NCBI RefSeq assembly: GCF_029581395.1
Contig: NZ_CP121113.1
Span: 1,112,001 to 1,176,000 of the forward strand
Length of the DNA stretch: 64,000 nt
Source of the DNA: Roseinatronobacter sp. S2
Lineage (GTDB): Bacteria; Pseudomonadota; Alphaproteobacteria; Rhodobacterales; Rhodobacteraceae
Reading direction: 5' to 3'
Part shown: piece by piece, positions 43,868 to 52,324 of the stretch
Position numbering within the stretch: position 1 is the first letter of the stretch
Layout: each line of letters opens with the position of its first letter
Position numbers and translations under genes: made by a program
Notes under the pieces: model-generated
The model's database searches: none
What the model was told of the DNA's origin: nothing
The model's input: the letters and a program-made list of their open reading frames with translations, nothing else

Positions 43868-44338
43868 TCAGGAACTCTGCTTCGCAACAGCGAAACGCTT
43901 GCAGATTAGTCCATCCGGGGTCCGGTAGGTTCGGAATCCCATAGCCTCGTAATATGCCAGTGCTTCAGGATTGGTCGCTGCAATCGATGCGTCGATGTTA
44001 CCGATACCCGCGTTTTCAGCGGCAAGGCGACTTTCTTCAAAGAGCGCGCGTCCCACCCCACGGCGCGCGGCCGAAGGTCTTATGTGAGTGCCGATGATGC
44101 CCCATCCTGGTTCAACACCCCACTTATTGTCAGGTTCAGCTAACTTGAGCGACTGGAAACCCAGTATAACGCCTTCGTCCACAGCGACAGAACACCGGAT
44201 CTTGCCGGAGTCCTCAATATAGTAAGCGCGAACAAAAGACTCATCATCAGGGCTGGTGCGCTTACCAGAGGCTGTCAGTTCTTTGAGAAATGTACTCATC
44301 TGCTTGACGTCCTCGACAACTGCGTCTCTGATTTCCAT
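43868..44338 (-). CDS. GNAT-family N-acetyltransferase
   Basis: A 156-residue acetyltransferase of the phosphinothricin acetyltransferase-like type. It starts MEIRDAVVEDVKQMSTFLKE, carries motif A GTHIRPSAARRGVGRALFEE (R-R-G-V-G-R-A-L binds the CoA pyrophosphate) and motif B NPEALAYYEAMGFRTYR. The codon use is slightly less GC-rich than its neighbours. Substrate unknown. Confidence 0.85.
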   Translation of the reverse strand: MEIRDAVVEDVKQMSTFLKELTASGKRTSPDDESFVRAYYIEDSGKIRCSVAVDEGVILGFQSLKLAEPDNKWGVEPGWGIIGTHIRPSAARRGVGRALFEESRLAAENAGIGNIDASIAATNPEALAYYEAMGFRTYRTPDGLICKRFAVAKQSS

Positions 44339-44804
44339 GCCCAATCCCTCTATCTGCCTACGAATTGATCAAAGGTAACCAGCCTGTTGAAAGATGGCAA
44401 TCGGCAGAAATTGCCGCCAACGCTGCCATTCGTCCATGCCGCAGCATCGGTCAAAATGGGCTCGAAACGGGATTTGCCGCACGAGGCACGGACATGCCAC
44501 TTCCCTGAAGGTTTTTCGATGTGGGCCGCGGCACGACATTGGCGTCCAAGAGCTGGCGGCCCACGTTGACAAACCTCGGAAGGAGGAAGCCGCGGGGGTC
44601 TTGGATCACCCTATGGAAAAATGCGCAGACGGTTGGGGCGACGGCTGTGTCAGGGGGGCGGCTGACGGATCGCATGATGCCTGAAACGGGGACAAACGCG
44701 CTTGATGATCCCGGAAACGCTGAGCGATTTGGCGTGAGAGCTATCATATTTCGCGCCGAAGACGGACGGGTGCCGCCTGTCGTGACCGGGTCTGCCGTGG
44801 GCAG
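44339..44804. other. Unassigned stretch beside the IS91 remnant
   Basis: About 470 bases with several overlapping open frames on both strands, none of which I can assign. It may be the eroded remainder of the IS91 transposase or flanking DNA. Confidence 0.4.
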
Positions 44805-45364
44805 CCGGTGGTGGGTCAGCGCCGATCCCCAGGTGTGAAGGACGCTGGTTATGCCTACTCGCGCCCCCATGCGCTTGGGGTCTGCCGCAATCGTCATCAC
44901 CGTTTCGGCGTTCGCCAATATCTCTCGGACCAGTGGCGTTCCATTGGCTCACCTTTGAACAGAAGGCCATAGACCGCCTTTTTGTTCCAGTAAGCGATCT
45001 ACGCAATCGCGGCTTGCATCGTGAAGACGACGTGGAAATACTTGACCGGCAACAGGTCCTCGGCGCGCGCCGCCATCCAGTCGCGCGCAGCTGGACCCTG
45101 ACATTTGGGGCAGTGCCTGTTTTTGCAGGAGTTGTAGGCGATGTGATGATGACCACACTTTGCGCACCCCGCCACATGCCCGCCGAGCGTGTTTTCGCTA
45201 CAAATGATCCCCCGGATCGATTGCTTTACGCTCAAACTCCGGCAGGCTTCAATCGCTGACATTACTTTCAACTGGGACAGGCTGATATGCCCCGCATTGG
45301 CCTGTCGCCACGCAGGGCCATGGGCATGGAATATGTCAGCGATCTCCAGCTTGGGCCGGGGCAC
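44805..45364 (-). mobile_element. IS91-family transposase remnant
   Basis: The N-terminal zinc-binding part is clear: FHAHGPAWRQANAGHISLSQ, then CAKCGHHHIAYNSCKNRHCPKCQGPAARDW (in two parts: CAKCGHHHIAYNSC and KNRHCPKCQG), and YFHVVFTMQAAIA. A stop and frame change follow, then ETVMTIAADPKRMGARVG and ITSVLHTWGSALTHH, the central region of the Y2/HUH transposase. The catalytic tyrosine region is not present. An inserted segment of about 15 residues (SVKQSIRGIICSENT) interrupts the N-terminal zinc domain. Confidence 0.8.
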
Positions 45365-45376
45365 CGGCCCTTGGCG

Positions 45377-46034
45377 CTATTCCAACCCTCGTCGCAAGGT
45401 CTCGTCTTGCAACAGCTTCATCTGCTCGAAAGGGCTCACTGTGCTGCGGATGGTCTTTGTTGCAACATGGGCATACCGGGCAGTGGTCGTCAGTTTGGAG
45501 TGGCCAAGCAGCACCTGGATCACGCGCACGTCCGTGTCCGCTTCCAGCAGATGCGTGGCGAAGCTGTGCCGCAATGTGTGCAGCGTTGCAGCCTTCTGGA
45601 TATCTGCATTCGCCATTGTTCTTGAACCAATGGCGCACAATGGCTCATTGTTTGGCCGAGGTGAATGCCCGGTTCAGTTGTCGGGGCGACAGCGGGCTGA
45701 TCTTTGGCTTGCCGGGGAACAACCACCCCTCTGGGCGGGACTCGCGCCAATAGTCGCGCAACAGATCCAGCAGGCTCGGCGACAGCATCGCTTTGCGATC
45801 CCGACCGCCCTTGCCATCATCGACATGGATCAGCATCCGATCGCTGTCGATATCCTTGACCTTGAGGTTGCAGACTTCGGATGCACGCAGCCCGGCACCG
45901 TAACTGATACCAAGAGCTGCGCGATATTTGAGCCCGGGACCGGGCACGGCAGCCATCAAGTCAGCCACCTCCTCGACACTCAGGACAACCTGCATATGCG
46001 CCAACATTTCCAAGAGGAACCCCCTAACGGCCAT
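45377..46034 (-). pseudogene. IS91-associated tyrosine recombinase/integrase, broken
   Basis: Two minus-strand frames together make an XerC-like integrase. The first (45645-46034) has LGISYGAGLRASEVCNLKVK with the first catalytic Arg. The second (45377-45640) has [13 protein letters not shown] (His, Arg) and [11 protein letters not shown] with the nucleophilic Tyr. They are split by a stop and frameshift near 45640, where about 15 extra codons intervene. The N-terminal SAM-like domain is also missing. Such integrases sit directly upstream of IS91 transposases, as here. Confidence 0.78.
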
Positions 46035-46078
46035 TCATCCTGATCGCGAAGGTCATCGACAAAAAGCCAGGTTTTGGA

Positions 46079-47047
46079 TCATCCTGTGCGGTTCGATGCG
46101 AATTGCCTTTGATAGGCAAGCGGCGTCTGCCCGTATGCATTGAGGAAAGCGCGCCGCAATGTCTCCGGGCTGCCGATGCCGGACCGGCGCGCAACCTCCG
46201 AAACCGACAGCCGCCTGTCCAGCAGATCGCGCGCGAGGTCGCAGCGCATGGCCTTGATGGCGGCCTGCGGGGTCTGGCCCGTGATCCGCCGGTAATGCCG
46301 CGAAAAGCTGCGCGTGCTCATACCGGCACGTTCGGCCAGTATCTCCAGCGTCAGGGGACGGTGCAGATTTCCCGCCATCCAGCCATGCAGCGCGGCAAAG
46401 GGACCGGATTGCGACTGACGCTCCAGCGGCGCGCTGAACTGCGCCTGATCCCCCGGACGCTTGAGGAAGACAACAAGCTGGCGCGCAACGGCCAGCGCCG
46501 TGGCATGCCCCAGATCGTCCTCCACCAGAGCCAGACAAAGATCGATCCCGGCGGTCACGCCCGCCGATGTCCAGATGGCGCCATCGCGGATGAATATGGG
46601 TTCCAGATCAAGCCGCACCTGCGGAAACCGCGCGCTGAACTCCGGACCCCGCTGCCAATGCGTCGCCGCGCGCCGCCCATCAAGCAGGCCTGCGGTTGCC
46701 AGCAGGAAGGCACCGCTACAAACGGATGCAAGCCTGCGCACCACGGCGGCGCGGGTGCGGATTTCCTTGATCAAGGCTGCGTCCCGACAAGCCGCTTCTG
46801 TCCCCTGCCCTCCGGCGACGATCAAGGTATCGGGCGGCACATCAACAGCGCTGAGCGGCGCGGCGGATATAGACAGCCCGGACGATGTTGTGATCATCGG
46901 TGCTGGCGCGATGACGCGCGCGCGATACGGGGTGGGGCGCCCGTCAAGCGCTGCCAGATCATTGGCCGTGGCAAAGACCTGTAACGGGCCGGTCACGTCC
47001 AGAACCTGACAGCCCTCAAAGGCAAGAATGTCGATTGAAAGGGCCAT
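46079..47047 (-). CDS. GlxA-family transcriptional regulator (DJ-1/PfpI domain + AraC HTH)
   Basis: A 322-residue regulator. The N-terminal DJ-1/PfpI-like domain (residues 1-190) begins IDILAFEGCQVLDVTGPLQV and has the elbow SVCSGAFLLATAGLLDGR. The C-terminal AraC domain (residues about 215-315) has two helix-turn-helices: LTLEILAERAGMSTRSFSRH and SVSEVARRSGIGSPETLRRA, ending at a typical YQRQF. It is divergent from, and 22 bases or more from, a second DJ-1/PfpI gene that it probably controls. Confidence 0.92.
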   Translation of the reverse strand: MALSIDILAFEGCQVLDVTGPLQVFATANDLAALDGRPTPYRARVIAPAPMITTSSGLSISAAPLSAVDVPPDTLIVAGGQGTEAACRDAALIKEIRTRAAVVRRLASVCSGAFLLATAGLLDGRRAATHWQRGPEFSARFPQVRLDLEPIFIRDGAIWTSAGVTAGIDLCLALVEDDLGHATALAVARQLVVFLKRPGDQAQFSAPLERQSQSGPFAALHGWMAGNLHRPLTLEILAERAGMSTRSFSRHYRRITGQTPQAAIKAMRCDLARDLLDRRLSVSEVARRSGIGSPETLRRAFLNAYGQTPLAYQRQFASNRTG

Positions 47048-47069
47048 TTTGGCGTGATCCGAGGTAAAA

Positions 47070-47804
47070 TTGGCGACCCGGCCAATATGGGCCGTGCAAT
47101 ATGATCACGTCAATCATCAGCGGAGCGCGCCCACGCATATCGGTTTCCTCGTCTTCCCCGGCATCCAGCAGCTTGATCTTGGCGGACCATATGAGGTCTT
47201 TGCCGCTGTCCCGGGAGTTACTGTAAGTCTGACCTGGAAAGACACCGCCCCTTTAAGGTCCTCCAGCGGGTTCTGGATTACCCCGACAGTGACATTCGAG
47301 ACCTGCCCCGCCCTTGATCTGATCTGCATTCCCGGCGGGGGCGGTGTGAACCCGCTGCTGACCGACGATGTTGTCCTGCAATTCGTGCGCAATGCCGCCC
47401 GGTCCTGCCGCCTTGTGACGTCTGTCTGCACCGGATCACTGGTTCTGGGCGCGGCGGGCCTGCTTGCTGGCAAACGCGCAACGTCACACTGGAATGCGGT
47501 GGATCTGCTGGATCATTTCGATGCCATTCCGACCACTGGCCGGATCGTGCGCGACGGGGCGATTGTGACGGCGGGGGGCGTGACGTCGGGCATCGACTTC
47601 GGCCTTGAAATCATCGCCGATCTGTTCGGACGTGATGCAGCAGAAATCGTGCAGCTTGGGCTGGAATACGACCCTGCGCCGCCATTCGCGTCAGGAACGC
47701 CACAGAGCGCCCGCCCCGAGATACTGGCCGCCAGCCGTGACCGCCTGTCAAAGTCCCGCGCGGAGCGTGAGGCGATTTTGGCAACCTTGCCGCAGGGGCA
47801 ATAG
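47070..47804 (+). CDS. DJ-1/PfpI-family protein, isonitrile hydratase-like
   Basis: A protein of up to 244 residues: IGFLVFPGIQQLDLGGPYEV at the start, the nucleophile elbow VTSVCTGSLVLGAAGLLAG with the candidate catalytic Cys, and TAGGVTSGIDFGLEIIADL. The pattern fits the isonitrile hydratase (InhA) group, which hydrates isonitriles to N-substituted formamides. The start is unclear: the frame opens with TTG at 47070, and GTG at 47094 is a plausible alternative; no strong Shine-Dalgarno is visible. Divergence from a GlxA-type regulator supports regulation by it. Confidence 0.85.
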   Translation: MATRPIWAVQYDHVNHQRSAPTHIGFLVFPGIQQLDLGGPYEVFAAVPGVTVSLTWKDTAPLRSSSGFWITPTVTFETCPALDLICIPGGGGVNPLLTDDVVLQFVRNAARSCRLVTSVCTGSLVLGAAGLLAGKRATSHWNAVDLLDHFDAIPTTGRIVRDGAIVTAGGVTSGIDFGLEIIADLFGRDAAEIVQLGLEYDPAPPFASGTPQSARPEILAASRDRLSKSRAEREAILATLPQGQ

Positions 47805-47970
47805 GTGCAAAGCCACAGTTGCAGGCGCCGGTCGCGCCCGCCATCTGCCAGCAGGCGAACTCATCCGCCAGTTGGGGCGGGGGATGCAGTCTTGACCTGA
47901 CACCTCGGCATCCTGTCATGGGATTTCGAAATGGCAGGGGGAACGGGGCCGCTAGATACCTCGGTCTCTA

Positions 47971-48350
47971 TTAGCTCCCTCCCACCGCCACCCAGAGCCA
48001 TGCGCCCAGCCACAAGCGAATGCCGAACGCAACATGCGCTGACACACTCCGCAATCGCGCCGACCAAGGTTTTGGCGTTTTTCTTGCCGCAAGGCCTGCG
48101 CCCATTCTGGCCCGGAGAAAAGCAGAGGAATGGCCGCGAACACGACACCTATGAGGTAATGAGCTGCCCATCCCAGCACCGCTTCATGTGGGATGGGCGA
48201 GCTTTGTCCAATGGGTCGATGGATGATCCGCCTATTCGGAATATGTCCAATCCAGCGCCCTACCATTGCATAGTTCAGGGAAGGAATGCCCATAAACCGC
48301 TTTTGCGTGAGCGCAACAAAATCCATGAAACCGGTCGCAATCACACCTAG
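47971..48350 (-). pseudogene. DUF2938 membrane protein, truncated with internal deletion
   Basis: The minus strand shows GVIATGFMDFVALTQKRFMG, SLNYAMVGRWIGHIPNRR and GWAAHYLIGVVFAAIPLLF, the N-terminal half of DUF2938. The frame then changes near 48110 and resumes as GAGLAARKTPKPWSARLRSV and ends AWLWVAVGGS. Two membrane helices of the intact family are missing at the join. The first residues are also lost where the MalK-type fragment begins at 48368. Confidence 0.7.
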
Positions 48351-48367
48351 TTTCTGAAGGTCAAAAG

Positions 48368-48643
48368 TTGATTGCCGGTTATCGCCCCAAGGAGTTCGAG
48401 CTTGTGCCGTCTGGCACAACCAAGTCTCTTGCCATGCGAATTGGGATCACAAAGATGATGGGTGATGAACCCTTGATCCAAGGTACACTGGATGGTCAAC
48501 AGATTCGGGTCTTGATGCCGTATTCGGCACAGATACGGGAAGGCGAAGCAGTGAACCTGCGCTTACGTTATGACAGACTCAAGCTTTTTGATGAAGCTTT
48601 CGGTTTGGCGATTCGTCCGACAGGTGCAGCAGCGCTGACTTGA
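48368..48643 (+). pseudogene. MalK/UgpC-type ABC ATPase, C-terminal (TOBE) remnant
   Basis: A 91-codon frame: AGYRPKEFELVPSGTT, VTKMMGDEPLIQGTLDGQ-like ITKMMGDEPLIQGTLDGQ, and REGEAVNLRLRYDRLKLFDE. This is the regulatory TOBE domain found at the C-terminus of CUT1 sugar transporter ATPases (G(Y/F)RPE.... D.LHLFD). Walker motifs are absent, so it is a leftover of a lost sugar importer. Confidence 0.7.
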
Positions 48644-49047
48644 AGCCGACATCCATTGTCGTCAATCTGTCCTGAGGCGAGGTCATTGATCAAGATGCGC
48701 TGATTGCCGCGTATCTCGACCCGCCAGGCCAATGACATGGCGCAATCCTTGGAATTCAGCGCTGGCCGGTTCTGCGCGACAAGCGCGGCGTTTCAGGTGG
48801 GCCACCAAAGGGCTTGTGGGCCGCGATTTCTTCTGCGCGCTTGTCATATAGCACGACCTGTCGATGCAGGTTCGCGCCCCGCTGTATCTGCGGGACGACG
48901 GTAGCGCGGGCGAATCCTCAAGAAGTTTCGCATTGCGATGATGCATGAAAGCTGGTTTTGCCCCGCTGTTGGGCACTATGTTTATGGGCAATAGTCAACA
49001 TGAAGGCAACGATACCGCTGCGCCTGACAATGTGACAGCGTGCGGTT
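48644..49047. other. Intergenic region without recognised genes
   Basis: About 400 bases. A minus frame at 48683-48991 is open but shows no family features and changes character along its length. I see no supported gene here. Confidence 0.4.
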
Positions 49048-50736
49048 TCATAGTGCCTCGTCTTGCAGGGGTGGCTGCGTTAATTGTCGGACTGCATAAT
49101 CCGCCGCATCATCGAATGGCTTGAGCACCACACTCGCGCCTTTGCCCAGAAGATCTTCTGCCTCGGCCACCTGCTGGACTGACAAAAACACCTTGCCGTT
49201 GTAATTGGCCGACTTCAGGCCATGCAACAGCGCAAGCTGCGGGTCGGCTTCGGTCAGTGCGCCGCGGTCGCGCGGCACGGCGGACACCACTGCCTGAACG
49301 CCTGTCAGGTCCATATGCACCACAAATTCGGGGTCGGTCGCATCGCCATAGCTGGCCTCCAGCCCCATGCGCCGCCAGTTCGCCAGCGCTTCGGGGTCGA
49401 AATCTATGCCCAGCACGCGGTAGCCCTTGTCATGCAGTTTGCTGCCGATCCGGCAGCCATAGCGGCCAAGCCCAAAGATCACGAAATCCACATTGCGCGC
49501 ATCATCCACGCTTTGGGTGTCATCTTGTTCGCGGTGCGGGCGCGCGCGCTCGAATATGCCAAGGAACGGCTCGCAAATCTCGAACAGCTTGTGCGACCAT
49601 GTGATCATATAGACCGACAGCGCAATCGTCACGAGGCCCACCAGCGTGACCAGCCCCATGGCCTGTTGACCCACATGGCCGATGGTGATGCCCATCGCCA
49701 TAAAGATCAGCGAGAATTCGGAAATTTGCGCCACCGTCAGACCGGCCAGAAACCCCGTGCGCCTGCGGTAACCCATATAGCCCATGATCGCCAACACGAT
49801 CAGCGGGTTGCCGATCAACACGAACAACGACAACACAATCGCCGGGCCGATCTGGTCGCCCAATGTGGACAGTTGCAGCGACGCGCCCAGGTTGATGAAG
49901 AAAAACAGCAACAGAAAGTCGCGCAAGGATGCAAGGCGCGACGAAATCGCTTCGCGGTATTCGGTCGAGGCCAGCGACACACCGGCCAGCAGCCCGCCCA
50001 ATTCCTTGCCAAAGCCCAGCACATCGCCCAATGCGGCAAGGCTGGCCGCCCAACCCACGGCAAAGATAACCATCAATTCGGGCGAACGCGCGATCTGCGC
50101 CAGCAGCGGGCTGGCCACATAGCGGATGAACACAACCACCGCGCCCACCATGACCGCGCCGCCGACAAACACCTGCGCGACATCCCACAGCCCGCCCGCA
50201 TCTTCGCCCATGCCCACCCCGATGGCCGACAGCGTGACCATGGCCAGCACCACAAAAATATCCTGCACAATCAGGAAACCCAGCGCGATCTTGCCATGCA
50301 GCGCGCCGATTTCCTGTTTGTCGGACAACAGCTTGACGATGATAATCGTTGATGAAAACGTCAGCGCTATGGCGATATACAGCGATGTGACCGGATCCAG
50401 ACCAAGGGCCAGACAGATCAGAAAGCCGAAAAACGCCGTGAAAGTAACCTGCCCCAGGCCCGTGGCCACCGCCACCTTGCCCAGATTGCGCACCAGGCTG
50501 ACATCAAGCTTCAACCCGACCAGAAACAGCAGCACCGCGATTGAGATCTGGCTGAGGGTTTCAATGAACTCGGTCGAGGACACCAGCCCCAGCGCATCAG
50601 GTCCCGCCAGCACGCCCACAGCAATGAACGCCACAACCAAAGGTTGGCGCAGCAACAAGCCTACAAATCCCATCCCGGCCGCCAACAGCACCAGAATCGC
50701 GATTTCGTAAAAGATCGAGGCGAAATTGGCGTCCAC
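49048..50736 (-). CDS. CPA2-family cation:proton antiporter with TrkA-N domain (KefB/KefC-like)
   Basis: A 562-residue protein. Residues about 5-375 form a Na_H_Exchanger domain with about 12 helices, including FIAVGVLAGPDALGLV and the FSSTIIIVKLLSDKQEIG segment typical of KefB/KefC. Residues about 415-530 form a TrkA-N (RCK) domain with nucleotide-binding start VIFGLGRYGCRIG and the IDFDPEALANWRR segment. AAGGAGACAAGA precedes the GTG at 50736, which sets the start; the longer ATG frame has no such signal. It probably exchanges K+ or Na+ for H+, gated by a nucleotide ligand. Confidence 0.92.
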   Translation of the reverse strand: MDANFASIFYEIAILVLLAAGMGFVGLLLRQPLVVAFIAVGVLAGPDALGLVSSTEFIETLSQISIAVLLFLVGLKLDVSLVRNLGKVAVATGLGQVTFTAFFGFLICLALGLDPVTSLYIAIALTFSSTIIIVKLLSDKQEIGALHGKIALGFLIVQDIFVVLAMVTLSAIGVGMGEDAGGLWDVAQVFVGGAVMVGAVVVFIRYVASPLLAQIARSPELMVIFAVGWAASLAALGDVLGFGKELGGLLAGVSLASTEYREAISSRLASLRDFLLLFFFINLGASLQLSTLGDQIGPAIVLSLFVLIGNPLIVLAIMGYMGYRRRTGFLAGLTVAQISEFSLIFMAMGITIGHVGQQAMGLVTLVGLVTIALSVYMITWSHKLFEICEPFLGIFERARPHREQDDTQSVDDARNVDFVIFGLGRYGCRIGSKLHDKGYRVLGIDFDPEALANWRRMGLEASYGDATDPEFVVHMDLTGVQAVVSAVPRDRGALTEADPQLALLHGLKSANYNGKVFLSVQQVAEAEDLLGKGASVVLKPFDDAADYAVRQLTQPPLQDEAL

Positions 50737-50860
50737 TCTTGTCTCCTTAGCCTGCTTGGCGCTGTGCAAACCTAACTGCTCTGTCCATGACTGGCCAGTG
50801 CAGCGGTCAGGCAATCCTAGCTGCCCTGCAAAATAAAACCTTGGGATAGATCAAATCCGT

Positions 50861-50887
50861 GGAAAAAGCGTTTCACTATAGAAACGC
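50861..50887 (-). terminator. Intrinsic terminator on the minus strand
   Basis: GCGTTTC (50868-50874) and GAAACGC (50881-50887) form a 7-base-pair stem with a 6-base loop. On the minus strand the stem is followed at once by TTTTTCC. It would stop leftward transcription from the TRAP/dehydratase operon before the antiporter gene. On the plus strand CCAATTTTTT follows, so it may act both ways. Confidence 0.7.
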
Positions 50888-51109
50888 CCAATTTTTTGGG
50901 TGCCGCCGCGATTATCTGAAGCCAACATCTATTGTTGTCAGACTGCCCCCAGCAGGGGGTCGGCAATGCGTCGAATGTATTGATCACCGCTTATTCGTCA
51001 CCGCCCGTCGCTGATTTGCGCGAACGGTCAGTAGAGATGATTATCAAACATCTGCTCCAAAGAAAGGGTAATGTGTCGTCATCGCGCTATGTCGTGCAAC
51101 CGGTTTTCG
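50888..51109. other. Spacer after the TRAP/dehydratase operon
   Basis: About 220 bases between the dehydratase stop and the terminator. No gene recognised. With the terminator and antiporter leader the gene-free space (50737-51109) is about 370 bases. Confidence 0.4.
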
Positions 51110-52282
51110 TTACCAGTTCGCGATTGTACCATCAGCCAGCTGTGCCTCCAGTGCAGGAATGATTTCCGGTTCGAATGGGTGGCGCGCGGCGGCTTTCTCG
51201 TTGATTTCGACACCGAATCCCACAGCCTGCGGCACATCCCAATATCCATCAACAAGATGCATCGGATGCGAAAAAATCTCATCGAACCAAGGCACAAGAC
51301 CTACCGCTTCTTCTTGAATGACAAAATTAGGCGTCGCAACGTCGAAATGCAAAGCCACCGCACCTGCCACTGGTCCCATAGGGTTATGTGGCGCAATGCC
51401 CATCTGTCCGGCCTCGGCGATGGCCGCAATCTTGCGCCCGCCGGTCAAGCCGCCGCAATGGCTAAGGTCGGGCTGGACATGCGCCACAGCTCTGTGTTCG
51501 GCCAGTTCCGCAAATTCGCGGGGGGTGAACAGCCGCTCGCCCGTGGCCAGCGGGCAATTCACGCGCTTGGAAAGTGCGGCCATGGCAGGGGCATCACCCG
51601 GCTGGATCGGTTCTTCAATGAATAGCGGGCTGATTGGCGCGATAACATCAATATACGCTTTTGCCACTTCGGGTGATGCTGGCCTGCCGTGAAAATCTGT
51701 CATGATGGCCACTTCGGGACCAACCCTTTCACGCACGGCCTGTGCCAGTTTTTCAACATGAAGCAGGTCGGGCAGCGGTGCTTCATACCCTGAATATGGC
51801 ACAAATCCCAGCTTGACCGCGTTGTAGCCCATTTCAACGGTTTCCTGAACCGCGTCGCAGAATGCGCCAATGTCAGCGGTTCCAACCTGCGCGCCGATGC
51901 GCGCGCGGCGCATATGGGTATAGACCCTGACGCGGTCACGCACCTGTCCCCCCAGCAGTTGCCAGACCGGCACCCCCAGATCTTTCGCCTTGATGTCCCA
52001 CAATGCCTGATCAATGGCTGATACCGCCGACATACCGATCGACCCCAGCGGCCAGAAGCTGAACTTCGTCATCTTGCTGAAGATATGTTCAATGCGGCGC
52101 GGGTCCTCGCCAATGACGAATTGCGCCAGATCATCAACCGCGCCCAGCACCGCGCGGGTTTTCCATTCCAGCGTCGCCTCGCCCCAGCCGTGCAGGCCGG
52201 GTTGGTCGGTCTGGACCTTCACAAAGATCCAGTTCCGGTGAATGGCGTTTACAACCACAGTGCTGATGCCCGTAATTTTCAT
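51110..52282 (-). CDS. Enolase-superfamily acid-sugar dehydratase (D-galactonate dehydratase-like)
   Basis: A 390-residue mandelate racemase/muconate lactonizing enzyme family protein. Metal ligands are visible: Asp in MTDFHGRPAS (about residue 196), Glu in FIEEPIQPGD (about 223) and Glu in ATGERLFTPR (about 249). The catalytic base His lies in APHNPMGPVA (about 299). VQPDLSHCGGLTGGRKIAA (in part) and the TDFHGR/GERLF pattern are closest to galactonate dehydratases. AGAGGA four bases before the ATG at 52282 sets the start. It is the last gene of the TRAP operon and would dehydrate the imported sugar acid to a 2-keto-3-deoxy acid. Confidence 0.9.
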   Translation of the reverse strand: MKITGISTVVVNAIHRNWIFVKVQTDQPGLHGWGEATLEWKTRAVLGAVDDLAQFVIGEDPRRIEHIFSKMTKFSFWPLGSIGMSAVSAIDQALWDIKAKDLGVPVWQLLGGQVRDRVRVYTHMRRARIGAQVGTADIGAFCDAVQETVEMGYNAVKLGFVPYSGYEAPLPDLLHVEKLAQAVRERVGPEVAIMTDFHGRPASPEVAKAYIDVIAPISPLFIEEPIQPGDAPAMAALSKRVNCPLATGERLFTPREFAELAEHRAVAHVQPDLSHCGGLTGGRKIAAIAEAGQMGIAPHNPMGPVAGAVALHFDVATPNFVIQEEAVGLVPWFDEIFSHPMHLVDGYWDVPQAVGFGVEINEKAAARHPFEPEIIPALEAQLADGTIANW

Positions 52283-52324
52283 GAAGTCCTCTCGCATTGC
52301 GATATGCCCGTGTGTTGCGGGGCG

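Noticed and set aside
44369..44572. 67-codon minus-strand frame
   Set aside because: No family features, no ribosome-binding site, and a change of composition along its length.
49222..50352. 376-codon plus-strand frame rich in His, Gln and Arg
   Set aside because: Antisense to the CPA2 antiporter; composition is typical of a shadow frame and it has no family features.
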